Shown here piece by piece: positions 1 through 53,516 of a stretch of DNA of 64,000 bases. The DNA is taken from contig NC_059373.1 of assembly GCF_019703515.2 (NCBI RefSeq), positions 18,810,281 through 18,874,280 on the forward strand. The letters are read 5' to 3'. Source of the DNA: Myxocyprinus asiaticus. Lineage: Eukaryota > Chordata > Actinopteri > Cypriniformes > Catostomidae. The stretch's first letter is position 1, and each line of letters begins with the position of its first letter. The notes beneath the pieces were generated by a model, which worked only from the letters and a program-made list of their open reading frames with translations, searched no databases and was not told the DNA's origin. The position numbers and the translations under genes were made by a program.

Positions 1-95
1 CTTTTTTCAAAAAAGCAGAGGTGTTTGGGGCTCCCAAGAGTGACCCCTAGTGTCACTACATCAACACAATGTCGAGTGAGTGACAGATAGGGAAC
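1..95 (-). mobile_element. DIRS terminal repeat, minus orientation, cut by the window edge
   Basis: Read on the minus strand, this stretch starts GTTCCCTATCTGTCACTCAC and continues through GACACTAGGGGTCACTCTTG, matching the left end of the DIRS element at 49085. It shows the same exact terminus (GTTCCC at 95) and similarity up to base 1, with drift near the window edge. The rest of the element, if present, lies to the left. Confidence 0.75.
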
Positions 96-186
96 ATAAG
101 TGAATCATCTTAAGGAGACAGTGGTACGCTGTCACTAGCATCAGAATAGTAGTCAAAACAGATTAAAGTACAACAAGAATGTATTT

Positions 187-187
<1 letters not shown>

Positions 188-217
<30 letters not shown>

Positions 218-221
218 TATT
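188..221. repeat. AT-rich microsatellite
   Basis: A TTA-rich run is followed by a (TA)n tract of about 22 bases, between the DIRS end and a LINE fragment. Confidence 0.8.
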
Positions 222-224
222 TTT

Positions 225-590
225 GGGACTGGTTAAGTGCTCATGGAAAAGATGTGTTTTTAGCCATTTTTGAAGACTTCACGGATGGAGTTGGGAAGGT
301 CATTCCACCAATGTGGTATGATGAAGCCAAAAGTCCGGGAAAATGTTTTGGTGCATTTTTGTGTTGGTACAACAAGGCGAGATTCCTTAGTCGACCGCAG
401 GCTTCTAGTGGGCGCATAGCTCTGCATAAATGATTTTAGGTATGCTGGAGCAGACCCAGTGACTGTTCTGTATGCCAGCATCAGAGCCTTGAATTTGATA
501 CGTGCATCAACCGGCAGCCAGTGGAGAGAGACAAGGAGTGGTGTAACATGCGCTCTCTTTGGTTGATTAAAGACCAGACGTGCTGCTGCA
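225..590 (-). pseudogene. C-terminal fragment of a non-LTR retrotransposon reverse transcriptase
   Basis: The minus strand reads AARLVFNQPKRAHVTPLLVS, LHWLPVDARIKFKALMLAYR, GSAPAYLKS and, near the end, WWNDLPNSIRE before a stop. The LHWLPV...RI.FK.L...Y and W..LP.SIR pattern is typical of the post-RT C-terminal region of fish L2, Rex and CR1-like LINEs. The catalytic RT motifs are absent, so this is a 5'-truncated copy. The clade is not certain. Confidence 0.7.
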
Positions 591-1849
591 TAAATAGTAA
601 ATAGTTAGGTAAGGGAAGACCAACTCAATGACGTCACTCACAATGCATCATGGTAGTGGCCGGTTGCTCTGAGGCACCTTTCGTGGGCTTTGTTCTCTGA
701 TTGGTGAAGCTTTCTCTGCTGGGCAATGGGTAATGTAGTTGTTTACCAAGAATTCTGCTATAACAATGAAGCTGAAATAATACAGACTGATGGCTTCAAC
801 AGAAGCATATAGACTACCATCAATGAACAACCTCGGAGCTCATGATTGGTCTGTTTTTAAAGGTTTAAAAGGTATTGTTGGAAATCAATTTGTCTATAGA
901 AAAAATTAAACATTTTTAACTTTTGAACCAGACAGTTCCACTCTATTGGAACATCTAATATGGCAGATGTAGGAATGAACTCCCATCTTACAGGTAAAAA
1001 AACCAATCACCTTTTAGACACAGATATCGCCTGCCAGTCAAATCGAGAACGCACATGCGCATTAGCTGGACCAACCTGAAAAATAACGGGGTTTTTTTTG
1101 TTTGTTTGTTTGTTTGTTTTTTAGTGTGAACTGAGCTAAAGAAACACAATTTACAATACCATTGTAGTCAGATTTTACTGCTGATTTGAAACATGTTCTT
1201 TGATCGTAATCTTTATCAACCGTATTGGAGATTTCTGTATTTTGCCATTCAAGTAGATAGGAGCTGTATCCACAGAAAATAGCTACCTGGGAGCATTCTC
1301 AAGATGACCGCTGAGTGGACTGACTTGCCTTGAAATGGACTTTGGCTGTGGAAATGGCTGTGTCTGGCTTCTTTTAGCACAACAACACATTCGGTGTGAA
1401 CGGCCCCTAACATGTTAAACTAGCTCTCTGTCTCAGTATTTTACATGATGTATGATTTTGACCAACACATCTGGGCCATAGTAAAAATTATTTTTGTGTA
1501 AGTAAATATTAGACCACTACACTAAGAAAGTGGCATTCATTGTCACAATTAGGCTATTATATTTTACTTTTCTATATCATGCAGTGAGTGTAGTCTATTT
1601 TTTGAATGTGGAATTGATTTTAGATGTGGTCTATTACATTTTTTGCTTGTGTGTTAGCTACTATTTACATTGCATTTACATTTTGGCTTATGACAGCCAA
1701 AGGGTTTATTACAGCAATTCAAATTTGATTTTAAAATACAGATGATGACCTGGTTGACAACACTGTCATTCCAAGTTTTAATGTATTGATTTTACCCCAA
1801 AGTACACATGAACAAATAGAATGAATATAGATCAAATTATGGAGATTTA
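591..1849. other. Intergenic stretch, nothing recognised
   Basis: Lies beyond the 3' end of kcnq4. I see a short (TTTG)n run near 1089-1121 and short unremarkable ORFs, no splice-supported exon and no known repeat ends. Confidence 0.5.
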
Positions 1850-2395
1850 CACTTCCGGTCAAAAGTTTTGAAACACTTGACTGAAATGTTTCTCATGATC
1901 TTAAAAATCTTTTGATCTGAAGGCATATACTTAAATGTTTGAAATTAGTTTTGTAGACAAAAATATAATTGTTCCACCATATTAATTTATTTCATTATAA
2001 AACTAAAATAAAAATAAAAATAAAAAAAAAAAGTTTTTGAAATTGATGATTTGGACCAAATAATAAAGAAAAGCAGCCAATAAGTGCCCAACATAGATGG
2101 GAACTCCTTCAATACTGTTTAAAAAGCATCCCAGGGTGATACCTCAAGAAGTTGGTTGAGAAAATGTCAAGAGTACATGTCTGCAAAATCTTGGCAAAGG
2201 GTGACTACTTTGAAGATGCTAAAATATAACACAGATTTGATTTATTTTGGATTTTGTTTAGTCACAACATATTTCCCATAGTTCCATTTATGTTATTCTA
2301 TAGTTTTGATGACTTTACTATTATTCTAAAATGTGAAGAAAAAAATAATTATAATAAAGAATGAGTACATGTTTCAAAACTTTTGACCGGTAGTG
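1850..2395 (+). mobile_element. MITE with CACT[A/T]CCGGTCAAAAG terminal inverted repeats, copy 1
   Basis: The left end CACTTCCGGTCAAAAGTTTT and the right end AAAACTTTTGACCGGTAGTG are inverted copies, each flanked by TA. That is the expected target duplication of the Tc1/mariner superfamily. The 546-bp interior closely matches 60725-61266 and has no transposase, so it is non-autonomous. Confidence 0.85.
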
Positions 2396-3162
2396 TATAT
2401 TATTCTTATAGAGATTTGTTACACCTGTATTTTCATAAAAAAAAGTCTAGATTTATTAATTTTTTACAATCATGTCAGAGTTAAACATACATATTATAGA
2501 TCAAGTTATCTCTCATATTAGCAGTTACCAATCATGTCAATAAGTGAGAAAAAACAAACAAAACAAAAAAACTTAATGCCTAAAAATGTTCAGTGTTCTG
2601 TTTAAAGAGCTAGAAGTTAGAGAATGTATGAGGAATGTTAGAGGAAATAATAAACACTGAAGAAAATAAATAAAAATAACAAAACAAGACAAGGTAAACC
2701 TAAGATATTGAAAAATTGTTACAGTAGATGAGATTTTCCAAAAGAATATAAATATTTAAATCTGTGAAGATGCAAAGGAGATTATGTAGAAAACTCTATT
2801 TGAACTCTGTACTCCAGTTCTGTCCAACAGAATGATGAATTAATTCCATGATAAGTGGCCTAAACATTCTCTTAGGTTCACTGTTGTACCATAAACACAA
2901 GGTCAGTGTGCTCTGGCTAGTGTATATCAGTAAGGCAGAGGAGTGCTGCATTCCCTACACCCCGTCCATGCTGTCTGTTACCTGAGCTGGCTAAAGCATT
3001 TTGTATAAAGCTGGAACCTTGCCCAAAACTGCATGCATAGATACTAATGTGGAGCTCATGCACTCAGACTAATGCCTTTCTGAATGACTCAGATATATCT
3101 CAGTTCTCATAGTCTTCTCAGTCCTCCTAAATAGTTTTGAGTCTGTCTGTTCATGGCTAAGG
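2396..3162. other. AT-rich intergenic stretch, nothing recognised
   Basis: No exon, RNA gene or clear repeat boundary seen. Confidence 0.5.
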
Positions 3163-3307
3163 TTAAAGGGACGGTAACACAAAAGTAGTTGTAAGGCAGA
3201 ATGTAAGCCTTAGTTACCATTCACAATGAAAGTATACAGGTTTGAAACAATGTGAGGGTGAGTGAATCATGACAGGATTTTCATTTTTGGGTGAACTTTT
3301 CCTTTAA
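3163..3307 (+). mobile_element. Short MITE remnant of the AGGGATAGTTCACCC family
   Basis: It begins TTAAAGGGA and ends with ATTTTTGGGTGAAC and CCTTTAA, the inverted-repeat ends shared with copies at 17809-24152, 26877-27515 and 46114-46545. At 145 bp it is much shorter than the others and its left end is diverged. Confidence 0.6.
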
Positions 3308-4111
3308 GGGAACGTTTGAGTGTTTCTGTATGATCACAAGAGAAAAAGAATGCATGATAAGTATTTCATCCAATCAGACCGTTGACCTATTGACCTCTCG
3401 GAGATGATAAAAGGAGCAAAAGTGAGGCATCAATTGTGAGGTCATAACAGTCTGGTGTAAGACCTCAGTCTTAAATCTCAATCTAATCTGAATTTATCGA
3501 GAGTCACATATAGAGAGGAGAGAAATACAGACTTCTGAATATTGACCCGTTGATTTGATCATAGTTGCACGTGCAGAATGAGGAAATGGGCTGCAAGGCA
3601 GAGAATGGAGCGGGGCATATGAACAGCCTCTATAACTAATCCCACTAATTTAAAACAAACTTGCCTGAACTAATCAAAGCAGTGCCTCATTCTGTCATGC
3701 ACTTTAATGCTGGTTATGTCATTAAAGAATATTTTTGTGTAATTTTAAATTTGTTTTTTGTTTTTTGCAAGATGGGCTTTCATTATGCTGTGGCAGAAGA
3801 GCATGACCCAACAAGATACCAAGAGTTTGCCACAATGTGGGGGGGAAACCTGAGGGCCTCACATATACCCAATATGGCATGTTTCTTCTTGTCTGAAATG
3901 CCAAGAAGAGAGAACTGCCAATCCATGCAAGAATAAAATGACGCATTGCTGGAGATGCCGTTCAGTATCCCTTGGTCACAGTCCATCATACTGTCCTCCT
4001 GTCTTTGAGGCCATTCTCTTGAATGGCAATGGTAATGACAAACAGACAAGGGAAGAGTACTGAATGCAGTACATTCATTTGAAGATCAGCAACTGCTTGT
4101 GTCACAAGGAG
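3308..4111. other. Downstream flank of kcnq4, nothing recognised
   Basis: Short ORFs on both strands without family resemblance. It may include the distal 3' UTR if polyadenylation is later than suggested. Confidence 0.4.
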
Positions 4112-4867
4112 TTTATTGCATCAGGTCAAAGTGTAAGGCCAAGGCCAAAAAGGAGAGTCCAAAATCATATTCAGTTCAGATTCACAATGCCCTGATTTCT
4201 TACAAAAGAAGACAGAAAAATAGAATTGCTCTGGGAGCCAATATTGATTATCAAATGCTATGACAAAACAAAGCCAAGAAACAATATTGGCATCAAGAGT
4301 TCTAGAAAGAAATAACATGAATGAAAAAATTAATTTATGTTCAACAATTGACATCTACAATCAAAAAGAGTTGACAGTTTTGGAGCAGTCAATGACAGTG
4401 ATTTGTCTCCACGTATTTTGGAAGACTGAAAAAGAGTTGGTGCTCAATAGTTTAGCAAACTAAATTCTAAAGCTAAAACTTTGCCATCTACTGGATTGAG
4501 TCCAAATGTTCAACACAGAAAACCAAGTAAACCTCAATAATATCTTCAAGTGAGAGTACTTTTCAGGTGAAACGTTCCTGATAAAAGAAATGCAAACAGG
4601 CACAAGGAGATTGGTAGATGACTGGGAAAGAAAGAGGATTGGTTTTACCATTACTAAGGGCAAAGAAAAAAAAAAAAAAATGAGACATTGTGTAATACCA
4701 GGGTGTTTCCAAGGCATAGTCTAGCCAAGATGCCACCATCCACTGTGCAAAGGAAGAACCCATGCAAGGATACAGCATTTTTTTTAGTGCTGGTATAGTG
4801 TAGGGAAGTATTTAGCCTTTGGATGAGTGCCCTGATGCTACAGTCTGGGGCTGATGGGTGACATCAG
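4112..4867 (-). other. Putative kcnq4 3' UTR with candidate poly(A) signal
   Basis: Downstream of the stop I see no further coding exon. The first canonical AATAAA I found on the transcribed strand is the complement of 4112-4117. The true cleavage site is not visible from sequence alone. The short ORFs in this interval resemble nothing I know. A run of about 15 T's on the transcribed strand lies near 4666-4680. Confidence 0.35.
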
Positions 4868-46770
<41,903 letters not shown>

Positions 46771-47236
46771 CTGAAACAAAAACACACACAAAATGACACA
46801 TCAAAATACACAACAGGACTGGGGTGTGTTCTAGTCTTTATCATTTGGCTTATCATATCATATGGCTTTGATCTGAATTTGCAGAAAATGGTGTGACATT
46901 TAAGGAAATAACAACTAAAAAGAAAAAATTCACAAAAACATCTCAGTGCACGTATCACGTAGCAAGACTAGGCTAAATCAAACACAAACAAGATGTCCAT
47001 GAACTGATGGGTCTTGACCTCCTGGTCAATGGAGAAACTTGGGTTCCATGGTACTGACACCCCATAATCCAAGCTGGCACAAATGCTCTTAATCACTGCT
47101 GTCACAGACCCTGCTTGGAAATGGCCAGCATGTCCACTCACAAAATTAAGTGGATAACAGCAAAGATTAGAGCCTCACTTCCTGCCATTTCTTGAAAGCA
47201 CAGACTCTTTGGGAAAAGGGACCCTTTTACGAGAAC

Positions 47237-47242
<6 letters not shown>
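46771..47242 (-). other. kcnq4 intron 1, part adjacent to exon 2
   Basis: Intron sequence, nothing recognised. Confidence 0.5.

Positions 47243-47308
<66 letters not shown>
47243..47308. repeat. (TA)n microsatellite followed by a T-rich run
   Basis: About 33 TA units, then T-rich sequence to about 47334. No LINE end adjoins it. Confidence 0.95.
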
Positions 47309-47316
<8 letters not shown>

Positions 47317-49084
47317 TTTTTTTTTTTTTTTTTTTGGCAATAGTAGTATTTTAATAAAAGATTTAAATTAACTGTATCTAAATATGCTCTGTTTTGTCAA
47401 AGTATTATTATATATTTATTTTTTATTAATTGCAAAGAAAACACATTTGATTTTTCATTTAGCAAACTGTATTGTTTTAGGCCACGCCCAAACTAATATG
47501 TTTTCATTTTAAAACCTCATTTTAAAACCTCTCATACACACTTGAATTCTTCCACCGAAAACACCTTCATTTTTCAAAAATGCTCTGCATTACCACATTC
47601 CTTTGGAAAGTGATGACATTAGGAAACTGATTAGTGCACTCAAAAAATATTCCATAACAAAAATGTAAACAAAATTGAATTGCATAATTTTAAAATAATT
47701 ACACAGAAAATATATATATTTTGTTAAAGATGTTCAATTTGATGGAATTTTGTGATGAAATTAAAAATGAGAAAAACTTAAAATTATTTTTTGAGTGTTA
47801 GGATGTGGCCTTAAACATATGAATAATGTTTACTAAGTCTTGAAAGATCATTCATTGAGTTTAATTAATTAACATTTACTTACTTGCTAACAGCATGTGT
47901 AATTTTTTACTATTAAATATTAGATTAAAGCCAAAATGATTCAAAGCTATTTTGTGTGTTAGTATTTAATAGACACATAAGCTTAATCGATTACTTAAAT
48001 TCATGTAAATATATGTTTTGAAATGTTTTAAAATTTAGAGGAAAAATTGCATAAACTGACACTGTCCATTTTTGTTATTAGGATCTACATTAATGATTAA
48101 TTTATTTAATTTATTAAAATGTATTGAATTAATTTAAAATGCTTAAATCATAATATGCACATTATTTAAATTTACATTATAGCTTAATTTAGTTTGAAGT
48201 CAATGTCACAAAATTGAAATGCATAAATATTAAAAATACAATAAACCATTTTTTTATCCTTACAAAACTGGATTCTCTCAGCAGTTCACAACGTAGTCTA
48301 TTTAGCTCCATGCAAGCAGTTGCTGTCTAGATGATGCCAAATCAAAAGGACTTGACCCTACACATCGGGCCTGTGTCTTGTATCATCCCGCACTGTGTTA
48401 CATTTCAGTTTTGCAATCTAATTTACTACACAAGGAGAGAGTGAGATGCTTCAGCTGTGCTAATGGGCATAATGTGATGGTTAGAAGCAACAGTGGGTTT
48501 CTCCTCTTGAGCATGATGACTTGTGAGTTGATCCAAATGACTAGTCTCAACAAAAGTCAAACAGAACCATGTTCCTTAATGTGAACCTTAAGACCCTTAA
48601 TTTGAAAAACAATTCTTGAAAGTCAGAGGCTTTCTCACAATAAATTATTGATATAAACATGGGTAAGATGCTAACAGCACAAAATCTAGGGCAATTAATT
48701 TGTACACTGATTTATTCAATCAAGAGGATGGAGGTATAGACAGAAAGGGAGCCAGTTACTCCTCAGCATCAGGGCCATAACCAGGTTTGAAAATTAGTGA
48801 GGTCTGGGGTGGGGTGCCAAGAATTGTACCAAAATTACAATTGTGTTTTTACCAATGACGTTGTGAAACATCAGCCACATAGCCTTTATCATGGCCAGTG
48901 TTCACATATTTGACATTTTCATACTGATGGTTTCATAATGTAGTCTGTACAACAGATGGTGTATAAGTTTAGTGTGCTACTGTTGTTGAACATTTAAGAT
49001 AATGTTATGATGATCATCAGGGTCGGATTGAGACTCCATAGTGCCCCTGAGCATGACGATATAGAGTTTTCTTATAGAAGATGA
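47309..49084 (-). other. kcnq4 intron 1, AT-rich stretch before the DIRS element
   Basis: Very AT-rich and without genes that I can see. Near 48771 AGGGCCATAACCAGGTTTGA resembles the end of a dispersed fish repeat, but the partner end is not visible. Confidence 0.4.
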
Positions 49085-49106
49085 GTTCCCTATCTGTCAC
49101 TCACTT

Positions 49107-49269
49107 GACGTTGTGTCGATGTAGTGACACTAGGGGTCACTCTTGGGAGCCCGAGACACCTCTGGTCTTTGATAAAAGGCCAATGAAAATTGGGGAGTGG
49201 TATTTGCATGCCACTCCCCCGGACATACGGGTATAAAAGGAGCTGGTATGCAACCACTCATTCAGATTT
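49107..49269 (+). repeat. DIRS left inverted terminal repeat
   Basis: Matches the reverse complement of 53517-53675 almost base for base, from GACGTTGTGTCGATGT to CAACCACTCATTCAG. It carries an octamer and a TATA box (separate entry). Confidence 0.93.
49202..49238 (+). promoter_or_regulatory. Octamer and TATA box in the DIRS left repeat
   Basis: ATTTGCAT (49202-49209) is a perfect POU/octamer site, followed 22 nt later by TATAAAA (49232-49238). This is a plausible RNA polymerase II core promoter for the element. Because it lies in the inverted repeat, the right end carries the same pair facing inward (53544-53550 and 53573-53580). Confidence 0.55.
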
Positions 49270-49470
49270 TCTCTTCTGAGCCGAACGGTCATGCTCATTG
49301 AGCTGAATACTACTGTTCATTCACCTCTGCTGGATCTGACGTCGCATTTCAGCGGCTTCTCCCTCCTCTGCACTGGTGCACTGCAGAGAACGTAAGAAAG
49401 CAAGAAAGTAAGAAAGTAAGAAAGCAAGCCACCCCAGCGGCTCCCCGCTTCGGTCCTTCTACCTACGGGT

Positions 49471-50687
49471 ATGAGGCCAGCGCGGCTAGCACTGGGGGCG
49501 ATTTGGGGACCCCAATGGGATCGTCTCCGCCGGGTATCCCCCCATGGACCTCCCATTCCCCAGCATGCTCGTCTGCCCCAATCGGGCTTCCGGATGAGTT
49601 CGCAGGCTCGTCTCACAGCGAGTCTGGCTACTTGTCCGGAGCCTGCGAAGATGATGAGCTCTCGAGCACAGCATCGGAGAGCGGGTTTGTCCAGTCGGAC
49701 GCAGAAGGGCTTCCCCCTTCGGGGACGATTGCCCAGTCACAGGCCGATACCGAAATGACGGACATGCTTTCCCGGGCGACCGCGAGTGTCGGGTTAGAGT
49801 GGAACCCTCCGCTCTCCCCTGAACCCTCGCGGCTTGATGACTGGTTTCTGGGCTCGCGGCACCGCTCAAAGCAGCCACGCACCGCTCCAGTGCCATTCTT
49901 CCCGGAAGTGCATGAGGAGCGGGTGGTCGTGGGAGGGACCTTTTACTGCCCGGCCGCGATTCCGCAGTTCCCTCGCTCTCACTACCCTTGATGGCAGGGC
50001 AGCCAGGGACTATACGGCGATTCTCCCGGTGGATAAGGCGCTCGCGGTGCACCTATGCCCACAGAGCGCCGCCACCTGGCGTGGATGCCCTAAGTCGTCA
50101 TGTCGTCCCTGATGGCTAAAGCCTAGAGTGCTGCTGGACAAGCCGCCTCTGCCCTGCACGCCATGGCTCTCCTGCAGGTCCACCAAGCCAAGGCGCTGAA
50201 AGAACTGCACAAGGGTAGTTCCGCCCCAGATTTGGTACAGGAACTGCGCTCGGCGACCGACCTCACTCTCCGAGCGACGAAGGTCATGGCGCGGTCTCTC
50301 GGGCGGACGATGGCCACACTAGTGGTCCAGGAGCGCCACCTTTGGCTCAACCTGGTCGAGATGGGCAAGGCCAACAAGACACGGTTCCTTGCTGCCCCCA
50401 TTTCCCAGATGGGCCTATTCGGCGACACCATCGAGGACTTTGCCCAGCAGTTCTCGGGGATGAAGCAGCAGACGGAGGCAATCCGGCACATCCTGCCCCG
50501 GTGTGGCTCAAGATCCTGCACCCCATCTGCTCATCGCCAAGGGCGTCCCCCTGCGGTAACTTCACCGGCTCCGCCGCAGCCCACCCCTCCGGCCTGGCCC
50601 TGGCGTGGAGCCCACCGCAGGAAGCCGACGCCACTCGTCTCACAGCCGGCACCGAAGAACCCAGGGAGGTCCTCAAAGCGCCCCTGA
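49471..50687 (+). pseudogene. DIRS gag-like ORF, broken
   Basis: Recognisable stretches are ESGYLSGACEDDELSSTASE (49.6 kb), LTTLDGRAARDYTAILPVDK (frame-shifted, about 50.0 kb), SAAGQAASALHAMALLQVHQ and ELRSATDLTLRATKVMARSL. These match the serine-rich N-terminus and helical core of fish DIRS gag proteins as I know them. The frame moves away and back between 49991 and 50163. DIRS gag proteins package element RNA; this one is not translatable as a whole. Confidence 0.75.
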
Positions 50688-51118
50688 GACGGGCGACCCA
50701 GGGATGAGGGAACCCACTCACAAGGAGCTGGTAAGAAGACCACTCCATCCCCCGGTGGAGGGCCGGGTGGAAAATCTTTTGTTGCCTTTTTGTTTGATTT
50801 CGCGGCATGCCCAAGTGGCTGTGGTACCCAACAGTTCAGCAAAAGAGTGGCTTCCTTCCTCCCTGGGTCACATACCCGTTGTGTACGGTCGTCACCACGA
50901 CTACCATCCACAGGCTTTTTCTTGCAGGATTGGCGCTCCAGCGGTGGCCTTTCCGCCCCTGAGCGCCCAGTTGTGGCACACAGCCGCCCCCGATGTGGCA
51001 GTCTCCACGGGTTACGAGGACAGGCCTCTTCCTCCCCCATCCCAGGCTGTTCCGGGGGTGGTCATAAGGAGCCAGTTAAGTGCTTCGATGTCCCTAGACT
51101 CAGCACGGCCACGACGCG

Positions 51119-51625
51119 GTGTGGCACCTTGTGCTCCGCCCCGCCACGAGGCCCCACCTGCCGGTACGCCTGACGACGTTGTCCCCTTGGTCCCCCTCGC
51201 GCGGAACTTGGAGAGCGTGGCTTGCGCTTTCCAATCCGTCGCGATGGCTGATCCAGACCGTCCGACTCGGCTACACGATTCAGTTCGCCAGGCGCCTGCA
51301 CAGGTTCAGCGGTATTCACTTCACCTTGGTCAAGGGCAAAAACGCTGCCACCCTGTGCGTGGAGATCGCTACCCTCCTACGGAAGGACGCGATAGAACCT
51401 GTCCCTCCAGCCGAGATGAAGAAAGGGTTTTACAGCCCCTACTTCATCGTACCAAAAAAAGATGGTGGGTTGTGGCCAATCTTGGACCTGCGAGTACTGA
51501 ACCAAGCTTTAAACAGACTCCCGTTCAAGATGCTGATGCAAAAACGCATTCTGACGAGCATCCGGCATCAAGATTGGTTCGCGGCGGTAGACCTGAAGGA
51601 TGTGTACTTCCACCCGCGGTGGTAG
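51119..51625 (+). pseudogene. DIRS reverse transcriptase, 5' part only
   Basis: After a short leader the frame reads GYTIQFARRLHRFSGIHFTL, CVEIATLLRKDAIEPVPPAE, YSPYFIVPKKDGGLWPILDL and AAVDLKDVYFH, the start of RT motif A. It then runs into a stop two residues later (PRW). The catalytic DD box, RNase H and methyltransferase are absent. A deletion joins motif A to the recombinase. Confidence 0.85.
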
Positions 51626-51626
51626 A

Positions 51627-52605
51627 CATGATCACTCGGGCTAGGGCCCCCTCTATGAGGCACCTGTATGACTTTAAGTGCCGTCTGTTCACTAAGTGGT
51701 GTTCTTCCCGACACGAAGACCCCCAGAGATGCGCAGTCGGATCAGTGCTTTCCTTCCTGCAGGAGAGGCTGGAAGGGAGGCTGTCCCCTTCCACCTTGAA
51801 GGTGTACGTTGCCGCCATAGCAGCACACCACGACGCAGTCGACAGTACGTCCTTAGGGAAGCATGACCTGATCATCAGGTTCCTATGAGGCATCAGGAGG
51901 CTGAATCCCTCCAGACCGCACCTCGTTCCCTCATGGGACCTCTCTGTAGTTCTTCAGGGTCTACAGAAAGCCCCCTTTGAGCCTTTGCAGTCAGCCGAAC
52001 TTAAGGCACTCTCCTTGAAGACTGCCCTCCTGACTGCGCTCACTTCCATCAAGAGGGTAGGTGACCTGCAAGCGTTCTCTGTCAGCGAAACATGCCTGGA
52101 GTTTGGTCCGGGCTACTCTCACGTGATCCTGAGACCCCGACCGGGCTATGTGCCCAAGGTTCCCACCACCCCTTTTAGGGACCAGTTGGTGAACCTGCAA
52201 GCCCTGCCCCAGGAGGAGGCAGACCCAGCCCTGTCATTGCTGTGTCCGGTATGTGCTTTATGCATCTATTTGGATCGCACGCAGAGATTTAGAATCTCTG
52301 AGCAGCTCTTTGTCTGCTTTGGTGCACAGCAGAAAGGAAGTGCTGTCTCCAAGCAGAGGATCACCCACTGGCTCATTGACACCATAACTATGGCATATCT
52401 CGCCCAGGACATGCCGCCCCCAGTAGGGCTACAAGCCCATTCTACCAGAGGTGTAGCGGCTTCCTGGGCCCTGGCCAGAGGTGCCTCTCTAACAGACATT
52501 TGCAGAGCAGCGGGCTGGGCAACACCCAACACCTTTGCAAGGTTCTACAACCTCCGGGTGGAATCTGTTTCGTCCCAGGTAATGGCACGCAACACAAGTG
52601 GATAA
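51627..52605 (+). pseudogene. DIRS tyrosine recombinase, nearly complete, one stop
   Basis: The N-terminal core-binding part reads SMRHLYDFKCRLFTKWC and LSPSTLKVYVAAIAAHH. The catalytic part has LTSIKRVGDLQAF (first Arg), AHSTRGVAASWA (His-x-x-Arg) and FARFYNLRVES (nucleophilic Tyr), so the R-HxxR-Y set is visible. One TGA at 51886-51888 splits the frame, before GIRRLNPSRP; Arg or Lys is expected there. Such recombinases insert the circular DIRS intermediate. The preceding codons belong to another part of the element, so the native start is lost with the deletion. Confidence 0.87.
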
Positions 52606-53345
52606 GCCCGGGATAGCTGGCCGGGTGTATCGCTTGCACATAGCATGCGATATATACCTCCCTTGGAGCTGAAAACGTGCTGCATTAATTCCCAGTAGTG
52701 TTCACAAACTTTGTTCCCTGATTGACTTCCTCCAAGCCCTATGGCAGTCGAGTCTTCGGAGAGACTCGCTGCCGGCCCAGTACATGTGCTAACTAAGAGT
52801 CCTGTTCTGGGGTAGGTGCTCCGCATGTGGCGGTTCCCTGTAATGCTAACCCCATGCGATATATATCTTCCACTAGTTTGTTTCCCTGTTGGCAAACTGC
52901 GTCTTCCTAGGGCAGAGCTCTGCCCCAGTCTCCATGTTTGTAGTAACTCCTCCCTCGTTGGGTAGGATCTACCTTGAAGACTCTCCACATGGTCGGAAAG
53001 ACGTGTTCTTCCACTTAAATATCCCCCCCTCTCTTTGGGCGAGGTGTGGTCTCCGCGGTGTCTTCTCCTTGGAAGTCCTGGCGGCCCAGTCGGATAATAC
53101 CCCTTCTTTTTTAGGGAGTGGAAAATGAGAAGGGGAAAAGAGGCCACGACTGGGTTAAGCCTGTCTCCATCTTTTGGGTAGTCGACTTGCCCCTAAAGGG
53201 CCGTTCAACACTCATGACTATGTTGGGGGAGGTTACGTGTCGACCTGGTGTGCTGGCTATGAGGCACACAGTAGTCTGCCCACCACACACCACCAGTTCA
53301 CGTAACACAGTTCAGCCAATTGTGGCGTTTCGTATAGGGAACCCT

Positions 53346-53448
53346 AGTGTCACTACATTGACACAACGTCGAGTGAGTGACAGATAGGGAACGTCATGGT
53401 TACTTGTGTAACCTCCGTTCCCTGATGGAGGGAATGAGACGTTGTGTC
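53346..53448 (+). repeat. DIRS internal complementary region
   Basis: The first half (to 53392, ...GACAGATAGGGAAC) is the reverse complement of the left end. The second half (from 53393, GTCATGGTTACTTGTG) is the reverse complement of the right end. In DIRS elements this region templates the ends during circular DNA synthesis. Confidence 0.9.
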
Positions 53449-53516
53449 CCTCCTGCCACAATGCTGAACTACTCGCTGAAATGGCCGGACCTTATATCGG
53501 CTCCTCAGCATAAAAC

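Noticed and set aside
179..433. Plus-strand ORF beginning with a Tyr-rich run
   Set aside because: The run is the TTA/TA microsatellite and the rest is antisense to the LINE C-terminal fragment.
3661..4049. Short ORFs on both strands near 3.7-4.0 kb
   Set aside because: No motif, no splice context and opposite strands overlapping; probably chance in the downstream flank.
50347..51040. Overlapping minus-strand ORFs of 155-169 codons
   Set aside because: Shadows in the GC-rich DIRS body; the plus strand carries the recognisable gag, RT and recombinase.
50605..51888. A continuous 427-codon plus-strand ORF
   Set aside because: Only its end is the recombinase. The first 340 codons are out of frame with the gag and RT motifs, so the long frame is a by-product of GC-rich sequence and the deletion, not a fusion gene.
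52545..53147. A 200-codon minus-strand ORF
   Set aside because: It lies antisense to the DIRS 3' untranslated part and shows no family motif.
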